A stretch of 64,000 nucleotides of DNA from Bacillus horti (GTDB lineage: Bacteria; Bacillota; Bacilli; Caldalkalibacillales; JCM-10596). Position 1 is the first letter of the stretch. The number at the start of each line of letters is the position of its first letter. Both the position numbers and the translations under genes were made by a program. Where the stretch lies: positions 1 through 64,000 of the forward strand of contig NZ_JAUSTY010000005.1 in NCBI RefSeq assembly GCF_030813115.1, in the 5' to 3' direction. This document shows positions 8,493 to 16,916 of the stretch, in pieces. The notes beneath the pieces were generated by a model that ran no database searches, was not told the origin of the DNA, and was given only the letters and a program-made list of their open reading frames with translations.

Positions 8493-8524
8493 AAAAAAGT
8501 CCGTTTTCGGGCTTTTTTTTTTGA
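8493..8524 (+). terminator. Intrinsic terminator after ndk
   Basis: AAAAGTCCG TTTT CGGGCTTTT hairpin followed by a run of more than eight T. Confidence 0.85.
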
Positions 8525-8569
8525 TTAATCATGATATATTTAGGATAGGTTTAAAAGGGGGAAGGTCGG

Positions 8570-9352
8570 TTGGAGGATCAGGATTTTATCAGTTTTATAC
8601 ATAATGTCAAAGCTAAGTCAGGTATTGACCTCAGTTTATATAAAGAAGCTCAGATGAAACGAAGACTTACATCCTTAAGAGAAAAAAGAAATTATAAAAC
8701 CTTTGGTGCCTACTTCGAGGCGTTACATAAGGATTCTTCGCTATTTACTGAGTTTTTAGATAAAATGACGATTAACGTATCTGAGTTTTTCCGGAATTAT
8801 AATCGTTGGGAGGTTCTTGAGAATAAAATCCTTCCACAGCTCTATAAAGAAAATCCTAAGCTAAAGGTTTGGAGTGCAGCCTGTTCAACAGGTGAGGAGC
8901 CATATTCTTTGGTCATGCTAATGAATAAGTTTAAGCCTTTAGCTGACATAAAGGTTATAGCTACAGATCTTGATGAAAATGTCCTCAAGAAAGCCAAGCA
9001 GGGCACATATATTGAACGGGCCTTGCAAGGTGTTCCGAAGGAATATGTTAATAAATATTTTAAACAGGATGATTGGCAGTTTAAGATATCTAATGAAATT
9101 AAAAGCAGAGTGCAATTCTCAAAGCAGAATCTTCTTTCAGATAAGTTTGAGGAAAAATTTGATCTCATATTATGTCGGAATGTGATGATCTATTTTACGG
9201 ACGAGGCTAAGGCAACTTTGTATGATAAGTTTTCAAAGGCTCTTAGGCCAGGTGGGGTTTTGTTTGTCGGAAGCACGGAGCAAATTTTTCATCCAGATCA
9301 ATTTCAGCTAGAATCAGTAGATACGTTTTTTTACCGCAAAACCAATAGGTAA
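8570..9352 (+). CDS. cheR: Chemotaxis methyltransferase CheR
   Basis: Methylates glutamates of chemoreceptors with S-adenosylmethionine for sensory adaptation. The 260-residue protein has the CheR N-terminal helical domain (YKEAQMKRRLTSLREKRN), INVSEFFRN, the SAM-binding KVWSAACSTGEEPYSLVML, ILCRNVMIYF, and the C-terminal GVLFVGSTEQIF, all close to B. subtilis CheR. The start is TTG 8570 behind GGGGGAAGG. No other chemotaxis gene is nearby; the isolated position between ndk and aroC is the same as in B. subtilis. Confidence 0.96.
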   Translation: MEDQDFISFIHNVKAKSGIDLSLYKEAQMKRRLTSLREKRNYKTFGAYFEALHKDSSLFTEFLDKMTINVSEFFRNYNRWEVLENKILPQLYKENPKLKVWSAACSTGEEPYSLVMLMNKFKPLADIKVIATDLDENVLKKAKQGTYIERALQGVPKEYVNKYFKQDDWQFKISNEIKSRVQFSKQNLLSDKFEEKFDLILCRNVMIYFTDEAKATLYDKFSKALRPGGVLFVGSTEQIFHPDQFQLESVDTFFYRKTNR

Positions 9353-9370
9353 ACCAAGTAAGGAGAATGT

Positions 9371-9685
9371 ATGGTTATTGAAGTGATTTGTATCATGTTT
9401 CTATCGTATCTGTTTTATAGACAAGGGATAAGGCAATTATTTAAAAGTCGATTATTAAAGGATATGAAAGCTGATTTTTTTGCCTACTCCTTTTTAATGA
9501 TAACAGGTCTATTGTTAGGCACATTATCTAGCTTTGCCGTACTGTGGTTATTGGTAGAGGTATATCATCCTGTTCTACAGGTTGTCGTCGCTTCTTTGTG
9601 CTCTATTTTCATTGGTGAGTTCCTCTACCGTAGGAATAAGTATCTTATTAAGAAAACATTGCCCCAATCTAAAAATAGTAAGTAA
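9371..9685 (+). CDS. Small hypothetical membrane protein
   Basis: A 104-residue protein not recognised by family. Three hydrophobic stretches, roughly residues 2-17, 36-62 and 68-87, suggest two or three membrane helices, with a basic C-terminal tail (RRNKYLIKK). AAGGAGAA precedes the ATG and the gene begins 18 bases after cheR, so it is likely in the same transcript. A strong terminator follows immediately. Confidence 0.65.
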   Translation: MVIEVICIMFLSYLFYRQGIRQLFKSRLLKDMKADFFAYSFLMITGLLLGTLSSFAVLWLLVEVYHPVLQVVVASLCSIFIGEFLYRRNKYLIKKTLPQSKNSK

Positions 9686-9707
9686 GCTCCTCTGAGGGAG
9701 CTTTTTT
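9684..9707 (+). terminator. Intrinsic terminator after cheR unit
   Basis: AAGCTCC TCTGA GGGAGCTT stem-loop followed by TTTTTT. Confidence 0.85.
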
Positions 9708-9884
9708 GCTAACTTATAAGAAAGACTAGTATTTACTGGGGCTGGGTAGAGTTAAGCTTTTCTTCAAGAGTTGAATCATATATAATGAGAAAATATCATC
9801 TATTATTTTTATTACTTAGACGCTTTAAAGAAGGGAAGTGTGAAGCGAAATAAAACCTGAAATAAAGCAAGGGGGAGTCATAGC

Positions 9885-11057
9885 ATGAGATATTTAACGG
9901 CTGGAGAATCACATGGTCCACAATTGACGGCTATCATTGAAGGTGTTCCTGCTTTTCTACCGATAACTACGGCAGAAATTAATAACGATTTGGAGAGACG
10001 TCAAAAGGGCTATGGACGTGGGAGAAGAATGCAGATTGAAAAAGATCAGGTTCAGTTTGTAGCAGGAGTTAGAGATGGTCACACAACTGGTGCTCCAATA
10101 GCTCTTGTAGTTGAGAATAAGGACTGGACACATTGGCAGCATATCATGACAGCTGATCACATTGATGAGGAAAATCAGGGCAAGCGAACCGTATCTCGTC
10201 CTCGTCCAGGTCATGCGGATTTAAACGGAGCTATTAAGTATAAGCATCGTGATATGAGAAATATTCTTGAGCGCTCAAGTGCTAGGGAAACGGCTATTCG
10301 TGTGGCCTGTGGCTCGCTGGCCAAAAAGCTATTAAGTGAGTTCAATATTGAGGTTGCCTGTCATGTTAGACGTATTGGGCCAGTAGAGGCAGCTGTCCCT
10401 GATTTAAACGAGCTTTCCATCGCTGATATTAAACGTATAACAGAAGATTCGCCTGTGCGCTGCCTAGATGCAGAGGCAGCAGAAAAAATGATGCGTGCTA
10501 TTGATCAAGCGAAGGAGGAAGGCGACTCGATTGGTGGAGTGGTAGAGGTCATTGTTACGGGAGTTCCGATCGGTTTAGGCAGTCATGTTCAATGGGATCG
10601 TAAGCTTGATGGGAAAATAGCTCAAGCAATTATGAGTATCCAAGCGTTTAAAGGAGTAGAGGTAGGGATTGGCTTTGAAGCGGCTGAGCGTCCAGGCAGT
10701 GAGGTTCATGATGAGATTGCTTGGTCGGAGGAAAGAGGCTATTACCGTAAAACGAATCGCTTAGGAGGCTTTGAAGGTGGAATGACGAATGGGATGCCTA
10801 TCGTTGTACGTGGTGTAATGAAACCAATCCCTACGCTATATAAACCTTTACAAAGTGTAGATATTGATACAAAGGAGCCTTTTGAAGCAAGTATTGAGCG
10901 CTCTGATAGCTGTGCCGTTCCTGCTGCGAGTGTTGTGGCAGAGGCCGTAGTGGCGTGGGAGGTAGCTAATGCCTTCTGTGAGAAGTTTGGCTCTGATCAT
11001 ATTGGTGAGATGAAAAGCTTACTACAAAGCTATGTTGAGGAGGCTAAGCAGTTTTAA
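9885..11057 (+). CDS. aroC: Chorismate synthase
   Basis: Converts 5-enolpyruvylshikimate 3-phosphate to chorismate using reduced FMN; called aroF in B. subtilis. The 390-residue product has all three family signatures: GESHGP near the N-terminus, [13 protein letters not shown] with the [14 protein letters not shown] segment, and the C-terminal [14 protein letters not shown] strong AGGGGGAG site precedes the ATG. Its stop codon shares a base with the aroB start, implying coupling. Chorismate is the branch point for trp, tyr and, through MqnA, menaquinone genes in this window. Confidence 0.98.
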   Translation: MRYLTAGESHGPQLTAIIEGVPAFLPITTAEINNDLERRQKGYGRGRRMQIEKDQVQFVAGVRDGHTTGAPIALVVENKDWTHWQHIMTADHIDEENQGKRTVSRPRPGHADLNGAIKYKHRDMRNILERSSARETAIRVACGSLAKKLLSEFNIEVACHVRRIGPVEAAVPDLNELSIADIKRITEDSPVRCLDAEAAEKMMRAIDQAKEEGDSIGGVVEVIVTGVPIGLGSHVQWDRKLDGKIAQAIMSIQAFKGVEVGIGFEAAERPGSEVHDEIAWSEERGYYRKTNRLGGFEGGMTNGMPIVVRGVMKPIPTLYKPLQSVDIDTKEPFEASIERSDSCAVPAASVVAEAVVAWEVANAFCEKFGSDHIGEMKSLLQSYVEEAKQF

Positions 11058-12151
11058 TGGAGGCTTTACAGACGATACAGGTTAAGCTGGGAGAACGCTC
11101 CTATCCGATATGGATAGGTCCTCATTTATTGCAGGAGCTACCCTCATATTTAGAAAAGCTGAAGGTTACAACAAAGCAAAAGCTACTCATTGTAACGGAT
11201 AGTCATGTTGAACCATGGTATTTGACCGGTTTAAAGGAAGGGCTAGAACAAGCAGGATATTTTGTTTGTTCTTATACAATTCCTGCTGGGGAGGAATCCA
11301 AATCCCTACAGCAATATGAACAGGTTCTCACTTACGCCTTAGAGCAAAAGCTGGATCGTAGAAGTATTGTTTTAGCTCTAGGTGGCGGAGTTGTCGGAGA
11401 TTTGGCTGGCTTTGTAGCGAGTACGTTTATGCGGGGAGTTGGCTTTATTCAGCTCCCGACAACTGTACTAGCTCATGACAGTAGTGTGGGTGGCAAGGTG
11501 GCCGTGAATCATCCATTAGGGAAAAATTTAATCGGCAGCTTTTATCAGCCCTTAGCCGTGATTTACGATACGATGACTTTGAAAAGTCTACCTAAAAGAG
11601 AGGTGGCTTCAGGCTTAGCTGAAGTAATTAAGCTCGGTCTAATCAAGGATCGTAGCTTCCTAGAATGGCTTGCGGAGCACAAAGTTCAGCTTTTAGGTCT
11701 AGAAGAACCCTTTTTATCTCATGCGTTAGGGGTAGCCTGTCAGATTAAAGCTGATATTGTATCCAAGGATGAGAGAGAAGAGGGCATCAGAGCGTTGCTT
11801 AATCTTGGTCATACGTTTGGTCATGCACTTGAGTCACTTGGGGGGTATGGGAAATACACTCATGGAGAGGCTGTATCTATTGGTATGGTTATGGCTGCTC
11901 AGACAAGTGAATACGTCTATGGAAGGGATGATCTGAAGCAGCAGGTTCAAGAGATTTTGTCTTCCTATGGTCTTCCTGTAGCCTATAATACGGATTGGTC
12001 TGAGAAACAGATCCTAGACAAGATGTACTTAGACAAGAAGGTGCTGGCAGGAGCTTTAAACCTTGTATTGCTGGAGGATATCGGTAATGGAAAGGTTGTT
12101 CCAGATGTGGCTCCGGAGTTGATTATTAACGCGATTAAAGCCCATAAGTAG
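11057..12151 (+). CDS. aroB: 3-dehydroquinate synthase
   Basis: Cyclises DAHP to 3-dehydroquinate, the second shikimate pathway step, using NAD and a divalent metal. The 364-residue protein shows the NAD-binding LALGGGVVGDLAGFVAS, the QLPTTVLAHDSSVGGK segment, and metal-binding GLAEVIKLG and LNLGHTFGHALES, matching AroB. It overlaps aroC by one base. In B. subtilis aroH follows; here no chorismate mutase gene is present between aroB and trpE, and the space holds the trp leader instead. Confidence 0.97.
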   Translation: MEALQTIQVKLGERSYPIWIGPHLLQELPSYLEKLKVTTKQKLLIVTDSHVEPWYLTGLKEGLEQAGYFVCSYTIPAGEESKSLQQYEQVLTYALEQKLDRRSIVLALGGGVVGDLAGFVASTFMRGVGFIQLPTTVLAHDSSVGGKVAVNHPLGKNLIGSFYQPLAVIYDTMTLKSLPKREVASGLAEVIKLGLIKDRSFLEWLAEHKVQLLGLEEPFLSHALGVACQIKADIVSKDEREEGIRALLNLGHTFGHALESLGGYGKYTHGEAVSIGMVMAAQTSEYVYGRDDLKQQVQEILSSYGLPVAYNTDWSEKQILDKMYLDKKVLAGALNLVLLEDIGNGKVVPDVAPELIINAIKAHK

Positions 12152-12216
12152 TTTATTTGTATTATGAAGAACTTTTTACCCGTTTCATTTTGTTGAGAGT
12201 ATCCAATTTTTTATTC

Positions 12217-12246
12217 TTGACGTGACCGCGTGTATTCAAGTAGAAT
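12217..12246 (+). promoter_or_regulatory. trp operon sigma-A promoter
   Basis: TTGACG (12217-12222) and TAGAAT (12241-12246) are separated by 18 nt, the best promoter in the aroB-trpE gap. A start near 12253 would give a leader of about 500 nt before trpE. Confidence 0.7.
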
Positions 12247-12316
12247 AGCAGAAAGTTAGTCTAGACAATAAGTTAGCGTGTGTTTGTATTTATTAATGTG
12301 GAAGAAGCTTAGAGTG

Positions 12317-12380
12317 TTAGCCTTGAGAATAGCTGAGTAAATAATTAGCCTTAAGATAGTAGCTGAGTAGAGATCATTAG
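12317..12380 (+). repeat. Tandem (G/U)AG-rich repeat in the trp leader
   Basis: A 28-nt period is visible: TTAGCCTTGAGA at 12317 and TTAGCCTTAAGA at 12345, each followed by a TAGCTGAGTA block. The stretch holds GAG/TAG triplets at 12318, 12325, 12330, 12335, 12346, 12360, 12365, 12370 and 12378. It could be a second, less regular TRAP contact site or the remnant of one. Confidence 0.5.
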
Positions 12381-12471
12381 TAATGACCTCAAGAAAGTCT
12401 TTGATGAACGTTATCAAAGTGAGTAAAGAATAGTTATTGAATGAAAGTCATTCATGAAAAATGATAGCCGA

Positions 12472-12525
12472 GAGTTTAGTTTAGCGGAGTAGAGAATGAG
12501 CTGAGGAAAGCTGAGATGAGTGGAG
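12472..12525 (+). promoter_or_regulatory. TRAP binding site in the trp leader
   Basis: Eleven NAG triplets start at 12472, 12477, 12482, 12487, 12492, 12498, 12503, 12508, 12513, 12518 and 12523, with 5-nt spacing except one of 6. Ten are GAG or TAG; one is AAG. TRAP has eleven subunits, each binding one such triplet separated by 2-3 nt, and mtrB is encoded at 1751-1978. The site ends about ten bases before the terminator, so tryptophan-loaded TRAP would favour termination. Confidence 0.9.
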
Positions 12526-12535
12526 AGGCAGAGAT

Positions 12536-12566
12536 AAACAGGGCTGCTGTCCTGTTTTTTATTTTT
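12536..12566 (+). terminator. trp leader attenuator terminator
   Basis: AAACAGG and CCTGTTT form a 7-bp stem around an 8-nt loop, followed by TTTATTTTT. It lies directly after the TRAP site and far upstream of trpE, as expected for an attenuator. I could not identify the competing antiterminator pairing by eye. Confidence 0.8.
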
Positions 12567-12608
12567 CAGAAAAATAGAGAGTATCATATGAAAGTGGTAT
12601 AATGCTTG

Positions 12609-12638
12609 CTTGAATAAGAATTTGATAGCTTATTCAAG
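12609..12638 (+). promoter_or_regulatory. Leader hairpin between attenuator and trpE
   Basis: A perfect 10-bp inverted repeat, CTTGAATAAG/CTTATTCAAG with a 10-nt loop and no U-run. A second hairpin at 12695-12726 pairs AAACCTA with TAGGTTT and CTGCTT with AAGTAG. A TATAAT at 12598-12603 lies just upstream without a good -35 box, so an internal promoter is uncertain. Confidence 0.4.
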
Positions 12639-12737
12639 TGTCTAACCATTAAGATATTTTAAATTTTTCTGCCCCCAATATTGTTATAGCTTATAAACCT
12701 AAGCTGCTTTCAAGTAGTCTAGGTTTCCTCATCCATT

Positions 12738-12762
12738 CCTCTTCGATTTCAAATTGAAGGGG
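12738..12762 (+). promoter_or_regulatory. Hairpin sequestering the trpE Shine-Dalgarno
   Basis: CCTCTTCGAT (12738-12747) can pair with ATTGAAGGGG (12753-12762), a 10-bp stem with two G-U pairs and a 5-nt loop. The 3' arm contains GAAGGGG, the ribosome binding site of trpE at 12771. In B. subtilis TRAP binding exposes an SD-blocking hairpin upstream of trpE; this structure could do the same job. Confidence 0.55.
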
Positions 12763-12770
12763 TGTTTCTA

Positions 12771-14318
12771 ATGTCGTTTTATCCTTCCTTATCCTATGTT
12801 CAAAATTCCTATCAGAAGTATTCTATGATCCCCATATGCTATAAAATCTGGTCTGATCAAATGACTCCCATACGATTGTTTCAAAGGCTAAGAGGGGAGC
12901 ATTCCTTTTTGCTAGAAAGCATTGAAGGTGGCGAAAAATGGGCACGTTACTCCTTTATCGGAAACGACCCTGACTTTATTTTTACGGTTAAGCAGGGAAA
13001 AGCTGTTCTGACCCATTTCTATCCTGAGAGAAAAGTGGAGGAGGTAGATGGAGAGCCTTTAGCTATTTTAAAGCAGCTTCTTAAGACTTATCAGGTTCCG
13101 CAGCTTGACGGTGTTCCAAGGTTTTCTGGTGGAGCTGTTGGGTTTATTGGCTATGATGCCATTCAGCTTGTTGAAAGTCTTCCTGAGCACGTCATTCAGG
13201 ATGGGTTCACTGATGATATCAGGCTGCTTTTTTGTAGCGAAGTGATTGCTTTTGATCATTTGCAGCAGGAGATTATTTTTATTTCTCATCTTCAATTGCA
13301 AGATCCCCTCAGCAGCGAGCAGGTTACTCAGCATTATCACAGAGCATGCCAACGTTTATTAGAAAAGATAAATTCAGTGCTTAAGCAGGATGAAGCTGAA
13401 ACATTAGACTTCTTTCAATTGCCACAGCATAAGTCAGAGGTTGATTGGAGTCAGGTCCAATCAAACATGGGGAAGGAGGATTACTTACGAGCGATTGATC
13501 AGATCAAGGAGTACATTCGAGCAGGTGATGTATTTCAAACGGTGTTTTCTCAGCGCTTTGCTGTTGAGCTGAAGACAGATCCGTTTAACGTTTATCGAGT
13601 CCTGAGAACCGTTAATCCTTCACCTTATCTCTATTATCTTGATCTTGGAGACGACATGATTTTAGTAGGGAGCTCACCGGAGCGCTTAGTGCAGGTAGAG
13701 GGAAGGAGAATTGAGACAAATCCTATAGCGGGAACGAGAAAGAGAGGGAGAACGATGGAGGAGGATCAACAGCTTGAGAAGGAACTCCTTCAGGATGAGA
13801 AGGAAAGAGCTGAGCATCATATGCTTGTTGACCTTGGGAGAAATGATGTGGGGAAGGTAGCTAAGTATGGAACAGTGAGCCTACCAAAGCTTATGGAAAT
13901 CGATCGCTTTTCTCATGTTATGCATATTGTTTCAACCGTTGAGGGGGAGCTTAGAGAGGATGTTGATGCTGTGGATGCTCTGTTCTCCTGCTTTCCTGCA
14001 GGAACAGTTTCAGGTGCTCCTAAGATAAGAGCGATGGAGATTATTGCTGAGCTTGAACAGTATGCTCGAAAAGCGTATGCGGGAGCGATCGGTTATTTTT
14101 CCTACACTGGAAACTTAGATCACTGTATTGCCATTCGGACGATGGTGGTGAAGGAAGGTATAGCCTATGTGCAGGCTGGAGGAGGTATTGTAGCTGATTC
14201 GGTTCCTGAGCTTGAATGGGAGGAAACAAGAAGTAAAGCTAGTGCTATGCTAGTAGCTATCCAGCTGGCGGAGCAGCTATTTGAGCAGAAGAAACAGGAG
14301 GTTAGAAGCTATGCTTAA
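12771..14318 (+). CDS. trpE: Anthranilate synthase component I
   Basis: Makes anthranilate from chorismate with ammonia supplied by a glutamine amidotransferase. The 515-residue protein has the tryptophan feedback motif LLES near its start, and the chorismate-binding C-terminal half with AGDVFQTVFSQRF, ETNPIAGTRKRG, LVDLGRNDVGKVA, FPAGTVSGAPKIRAMEII and GAIGY. ATG 12771 is chosen over GTG 12762, which lies inside the GAAGGGG ribosome site. No trpG gene is in the operon, so a shared PabA-type amidotransferase encoded elsewhere is expected, as in B. subtilis. Expression is predicted to respond to TRAP at both transcription and translation. Confidence 0.97.
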   Translation: MSFYPSLSYVQNSYQKYSMIPICYKIWSDQMTPIRLFQRLRGEHSFLLESIEGGEKWARYSFIGNDPDFIFTVKQGKAVLTHFYPERKVEEVDGEPLAILKQLLKTYQVPQLDGVPRFSGGAVGFIGYDAIQLVESLPEHVIQDGFTDDIRLLFCSEVIAFDHLQQEIIFISHLQLQDPLSSEQVTQHYHRACQRLLEKINSVLKQDEAETLDFFQLPQHKSEVDWSQVQSNMGKEDYLRAIDQIKEYIRAGDVFQTVFSQRFAVELKTDPFNVYRVLRTVNPSPYLYYLDLGDDMILVGSSPERLVQVEGRRIETNPIAGTRKRGRTMEEDQQLEKELLQDEKERAEHHMLVDLGRNDVGKVAKYGTVSLPKLMEIDRFSHVMHIVSTVEGELREDVDAVDALFSCFPAGTVSGAPKIRAMEIIAELEQYARKAYAGAIGYFSYTGNLDHCIAIRTMVVKEGIAYVQAGGGIVADSVPELEWEETRSKASAMLVAIQLAEQLFEQKKQEVRSYA

Positions 14319-15342
14319 AGAGACGTTAAGGAAACTAATGGCTCATCAACGTTTGGGGCGTGGAGAGACGTATGAGTGCATGAATTTGATTCTTGCTGGA
14401 GTGGCAACGCCAGCTCAGATCAGTAGCTTTATTTCCATTCTAAGTTATAGAGGAGTGGATACGGAGGAGCTAATTGGCATGATTCAATCCATGAGGGATC
14501 ATGCTCTGCCCATCTATATGGACAACACAGATCCGATTGTGGATACGTGTGGAACAGGAGCTGGTGGAGTAAAAACCTTCAATGTTTCTACAGCAAGCGC
14601 TCTAGTGGCCTCTGCCTCTGGACTGCGTGTAGCCAAGCATGGCAATCGTGCTGTCACTAGTCAGACAGGGAGCGCTGACGTGCTTCAAGAATTAGATATA
14701 AGTGTAGACTTAACACCTGGAGAGATTAAAAAGGCGTTAGATCAGAACAATATGTGTTTTATGTTCGCGCCTATTTACCATCAGGCCATGAAATTTGCTG
14801 CAACGACACGTAAAGAAATTGGTTTTCGTTCAATTTTTAATCTGTTAGGACCGCTTACAAATCCTGCTGGAGCCAAGCAACAGGTGATCGGGGTTTTTGA
14901 TCCCCAGTATAGTCTGAAAATGGCGGAAGCCCTTCACGAGATGGGCTCAGAGCATGTCCTAATTGTACACGGACAGGATGGGTTAGATGAGTGTACGATG
15001 GCCACAGAAACACTAGTGACTGAATTGATGGATGGACAAATAACCAGCTACAGCATTGCTCCTGAGAGCTTTGGCTTGGAACGTTCTTCTTTACATGCGA
15101 TTCAGGCAAAATCCCCTCAGGAGAGTGCACAGATCATTCGTGAGGTGATTAGCGGAAAGCGGGAGGATGTAGCTAAGGATATCATTTGTTTGAATGCAGG
15201 AGCAGCTCTTTACGTGGGGGAAAAAGCAGGCTCCATAGGGGAAGGAGTACAGTTAGCCCAGAAGCTTGTAGAAGAAGGGCACGTATTAGCACATTATCAG
15301 AGGCTAGCTCAGGCACAAGGAGAGATGAAGCATGCTTACTAA
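14311..15342 (+). CDS. trpD: Anthranilate phosphoribosyltransferase
   Basis: Joins anthranilate to PRPP. The 343-residue protein matches the family throughout: VAKHGNRAVTSQTGSADVL (part of the PRPP/anthranilate site), FAPIYHQAMK, GFRSIFNLLGPLTNPA, and the magnesium motif DGLDE. The glycine-rich loop, normally GTGGDG, reads GTGAGG at residues 81-86, so the usual aspartate is replaced by glycine. ATG 14311 has AGGAGG nine bases upstream and overlaps the end of trpE by 8 bases, giving a normal N-terminus. The rest of the active site is intact, so the enzyme is probably functional. Confidence 0.96.
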   Translation: MLKETLRKLMAHQRLGRGETYECMNLILAGVATPAQISSFISILSYRGVDTEELIGMIQSMRDHALPIYMDNTDPIVDTCGTGAGGVKTFNVSTASALVASASGLRVAKHGNRAVTSQTGSADVLQELDISVDLTPGEIKKALDQNNMCFMFAPIYHQAMKFAATTRKEIGFRSIFNLLGPLTNPAGAKQQVIGVFDPQYSLKMAEALHEMGSEHVLIVHGQDGLDECTMATETLVTELMDGQITSYSIAPESFGLERSSLHAIQAKSPQESAQIIREVISGKREDVAKDIICLNAGAALYVGEKAGSIGEGVQLAQKLVEEGHVLAHYQRLAQAQGEMKHAY

Positions 15343-16117
15343 AATCCTAAGTACGAAGCAGGAGGAAATTAAGGAGCTATACAGCAGGAAGTATGGGTTT
15401 AAAGGTACGACTAGGGCACGGGCTATCCAAAGCTATCCTTTTGTTGAAGCACTCCAAAATCCAAAGCATACCGTCGCTCTAATTGCTGAAATAAAAAAGG
15501 CCTCACCGTCAAAGGGATTAATTCGTTCGGAGTTTGATCCTGTCCAGCTTGCACTTGATTATGAAAGAGCGGGAGCAGATTGTCTTTCAGTTCTGACGGA
15601 TCGTGATTATTTTATGGGAGATCCAGAGTATATCTGGAAGGTTAAGGAACAGGTTCAGTTGCCGATTCTACGCAAGGATTTTATTGTCGATCCTATTCAG
15701 GTAGAGCAAAGTGTAGAGCTCGGGGCAGATGCAATCCTGCTAATTGCTAGAGCTTTAAGTCTGTCTCAACTAGAGGAGCTCTATCTACAAGCAACTGAGG
15801 TAGGGCTAGATGTACTGATTGAGGTTCACAATAGGGAGGAGCTTGTCGGTATATTAGCTTTAAAAGAAAAAGGGATTGATCTTAAGCTAATAGGAGTTAA
15901 CAATCGTAATTTGGATACCTTTGAAACTTCCATAGAGGTCACTAAGGATTTACGCTCTATGATTCCAGAAGGTGTGCTATGTATCAGTGAGAGTGGTATT
16001 CAATCTAAGCAGGATATAGTAGAGCTAAGCCGAATCGGTGTACATGGCTTTCTAATCGGTGAGCATTTTATGCGTCAGGAGAATATTGTTGAAGCGGTAA
16101 AGAGGCTTTATGAGTAG
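15332..16117 (+). CDS. trpC: Indole-3-glycerol phosphate synthase
   Basis: A TIM-barrel enzyme that closes the indole ring from CdRP. The 261-residue product has ALIAEIKKASPSKG with the catalytic lysine region, GADCLSVLTDRDYF, LPILRKDFIVDPIQV with the catalytic lysine, GVNNRNLDTFE and CISESGI, all signatures of TrpC. It overlaps trpD by 11 bases and trpF by 8 bases. GGAGAG precedes ATG 15332. Confidence 0.97.
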   Translation: MLTKILSTKQEEIKELYSRKYGFKGTTRARAIQSYPFVEALQNPKHTVALIAEIKKASPSKGLIRSEFDPVQLALDYERAGADCLSVLTDRDYFMGDPEYIWKVKEQVQLPILRKDFIVDPIQVEQSVELGADAILLIARALSLSQLEELYLQATEVGLDVLIEVHNREELVGILALKEKGIDLKLIGVNNRNLDTFETSIEVTKDLRSMIPEGVLCISESGIQSKQDIVELSRIGVHGFLIGEHFMRQENIVEAVKRLYE

Positions 16118-16916
16118 AGCACAGCTTAAAATTTGTGGTAATCAAAGTTGGGACGATCTAAAGGTTTTACAGACATATGGCGATCAAATTAATCATGTAG
16201 GGTTTATCTTTACGAAGCAAAGTAAACGGGTTGTTTCAGCCGAGCAGGTTAGTAGCTGGCTTGAGGAATACCCTAGTTTACTAGAAAAGGCAGTAGCTGT
16301 TTTCTTGAATCAGGAAGCTGATGAAATACTTCAGATCCTTGGACAAACGGGGATACAAACTGTTCAGCTTCATGGAAATGAATCACTAGATACAGTAAAC
16401 GAATTAATTGAAAAACATAGATTTGAAATGGAAAAGAAGGGATACAAAGGTACGCTTAGTATATGGAAGGTTCTTCATGTGCACACAGATGTTATGAAGC
16501 GATGGGATGCTACTCATAATCAAGGAATAGAGGAGGTAGGTGAACAAGCTTTTGTCCAAAAAGTAGAGCAGCTACAACAAGATATTCAGACCTGGGTAAA
16601 TCATGTAGATGCTTTTTTGTTAGATACTCAGGTGAAGGGAAGCGTTGGTGGAACAGGTATGCGTTTCGATTGGAGAATTCTACCACTGTTAGCTGATTTT
16701 ATAGAGCAATTGTCGGATAAGAGCAAGCCACTTTGGATTGCAGGTGGGGTTCGACCAGAAAATGTGGAAGAGCTTATACAAGGATATGGTATAAGAGGAA
16801 TAGATATAGCTAGCGGTGCAGAGGTTAACGGGAAGAAGGATGCTTTGATATTGAAGCGGCTAATTGAAAGGATGGGTGAGGAAAATGGAACAGGAGCAGT
16901 TATTAAATCAACCTAA
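16110..16916 (+). CDS. trpF: Phosphoribosylanthranilate isomerase, enlarged
   Basis: Converts phosphoribosylanthranilate to CdRP. The catalytic cysteine is C9 in LKICG, the catalytic aspartate lies in [15 protein letters not shown], and [10 protein letters not shown] with [15 protein letters not shown] closes the phosphate site. At 268 residues it is about 50 longer than usual (near 215 in B. subtilis); the extra residues are charged stretches around residues 98-112 and 126-152, between barrel elements. It overlaps trpC and trpB in different frames. Function is secure; the insertions are unexplained. Confidence 0.94.
   Translation: MSRAQLKICGNQSWDDLKVLQTYGDQINHVGFIFTKQSKRVVSAEQVSSWLEEYPSLLEKAVAVFLNQEADEILQILGQTGIQTVQLHGNESLDTVNELIEKHRFEMEKKGYKGTLSIWKVLHVHTDVMKRWDATHNQGIEEVGEQAFVQKVEQLQQDIQTWVNHVDAFLLDTQVKGSVGGTGMRFDWRILPLLADFIEQLSDKSKPLWIAGGVRPENVEELIQGYGIRGIDIASGAEVNGKKDALILKRLIERMGEENGTGAVIKST

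Noticed and set aside
12152-12216. Search for an aroH (chorismate mutase) gene between aroB and trpE
   Set aside because: No frame of suitable length is present; the whole gap is leader and promoter DNA.
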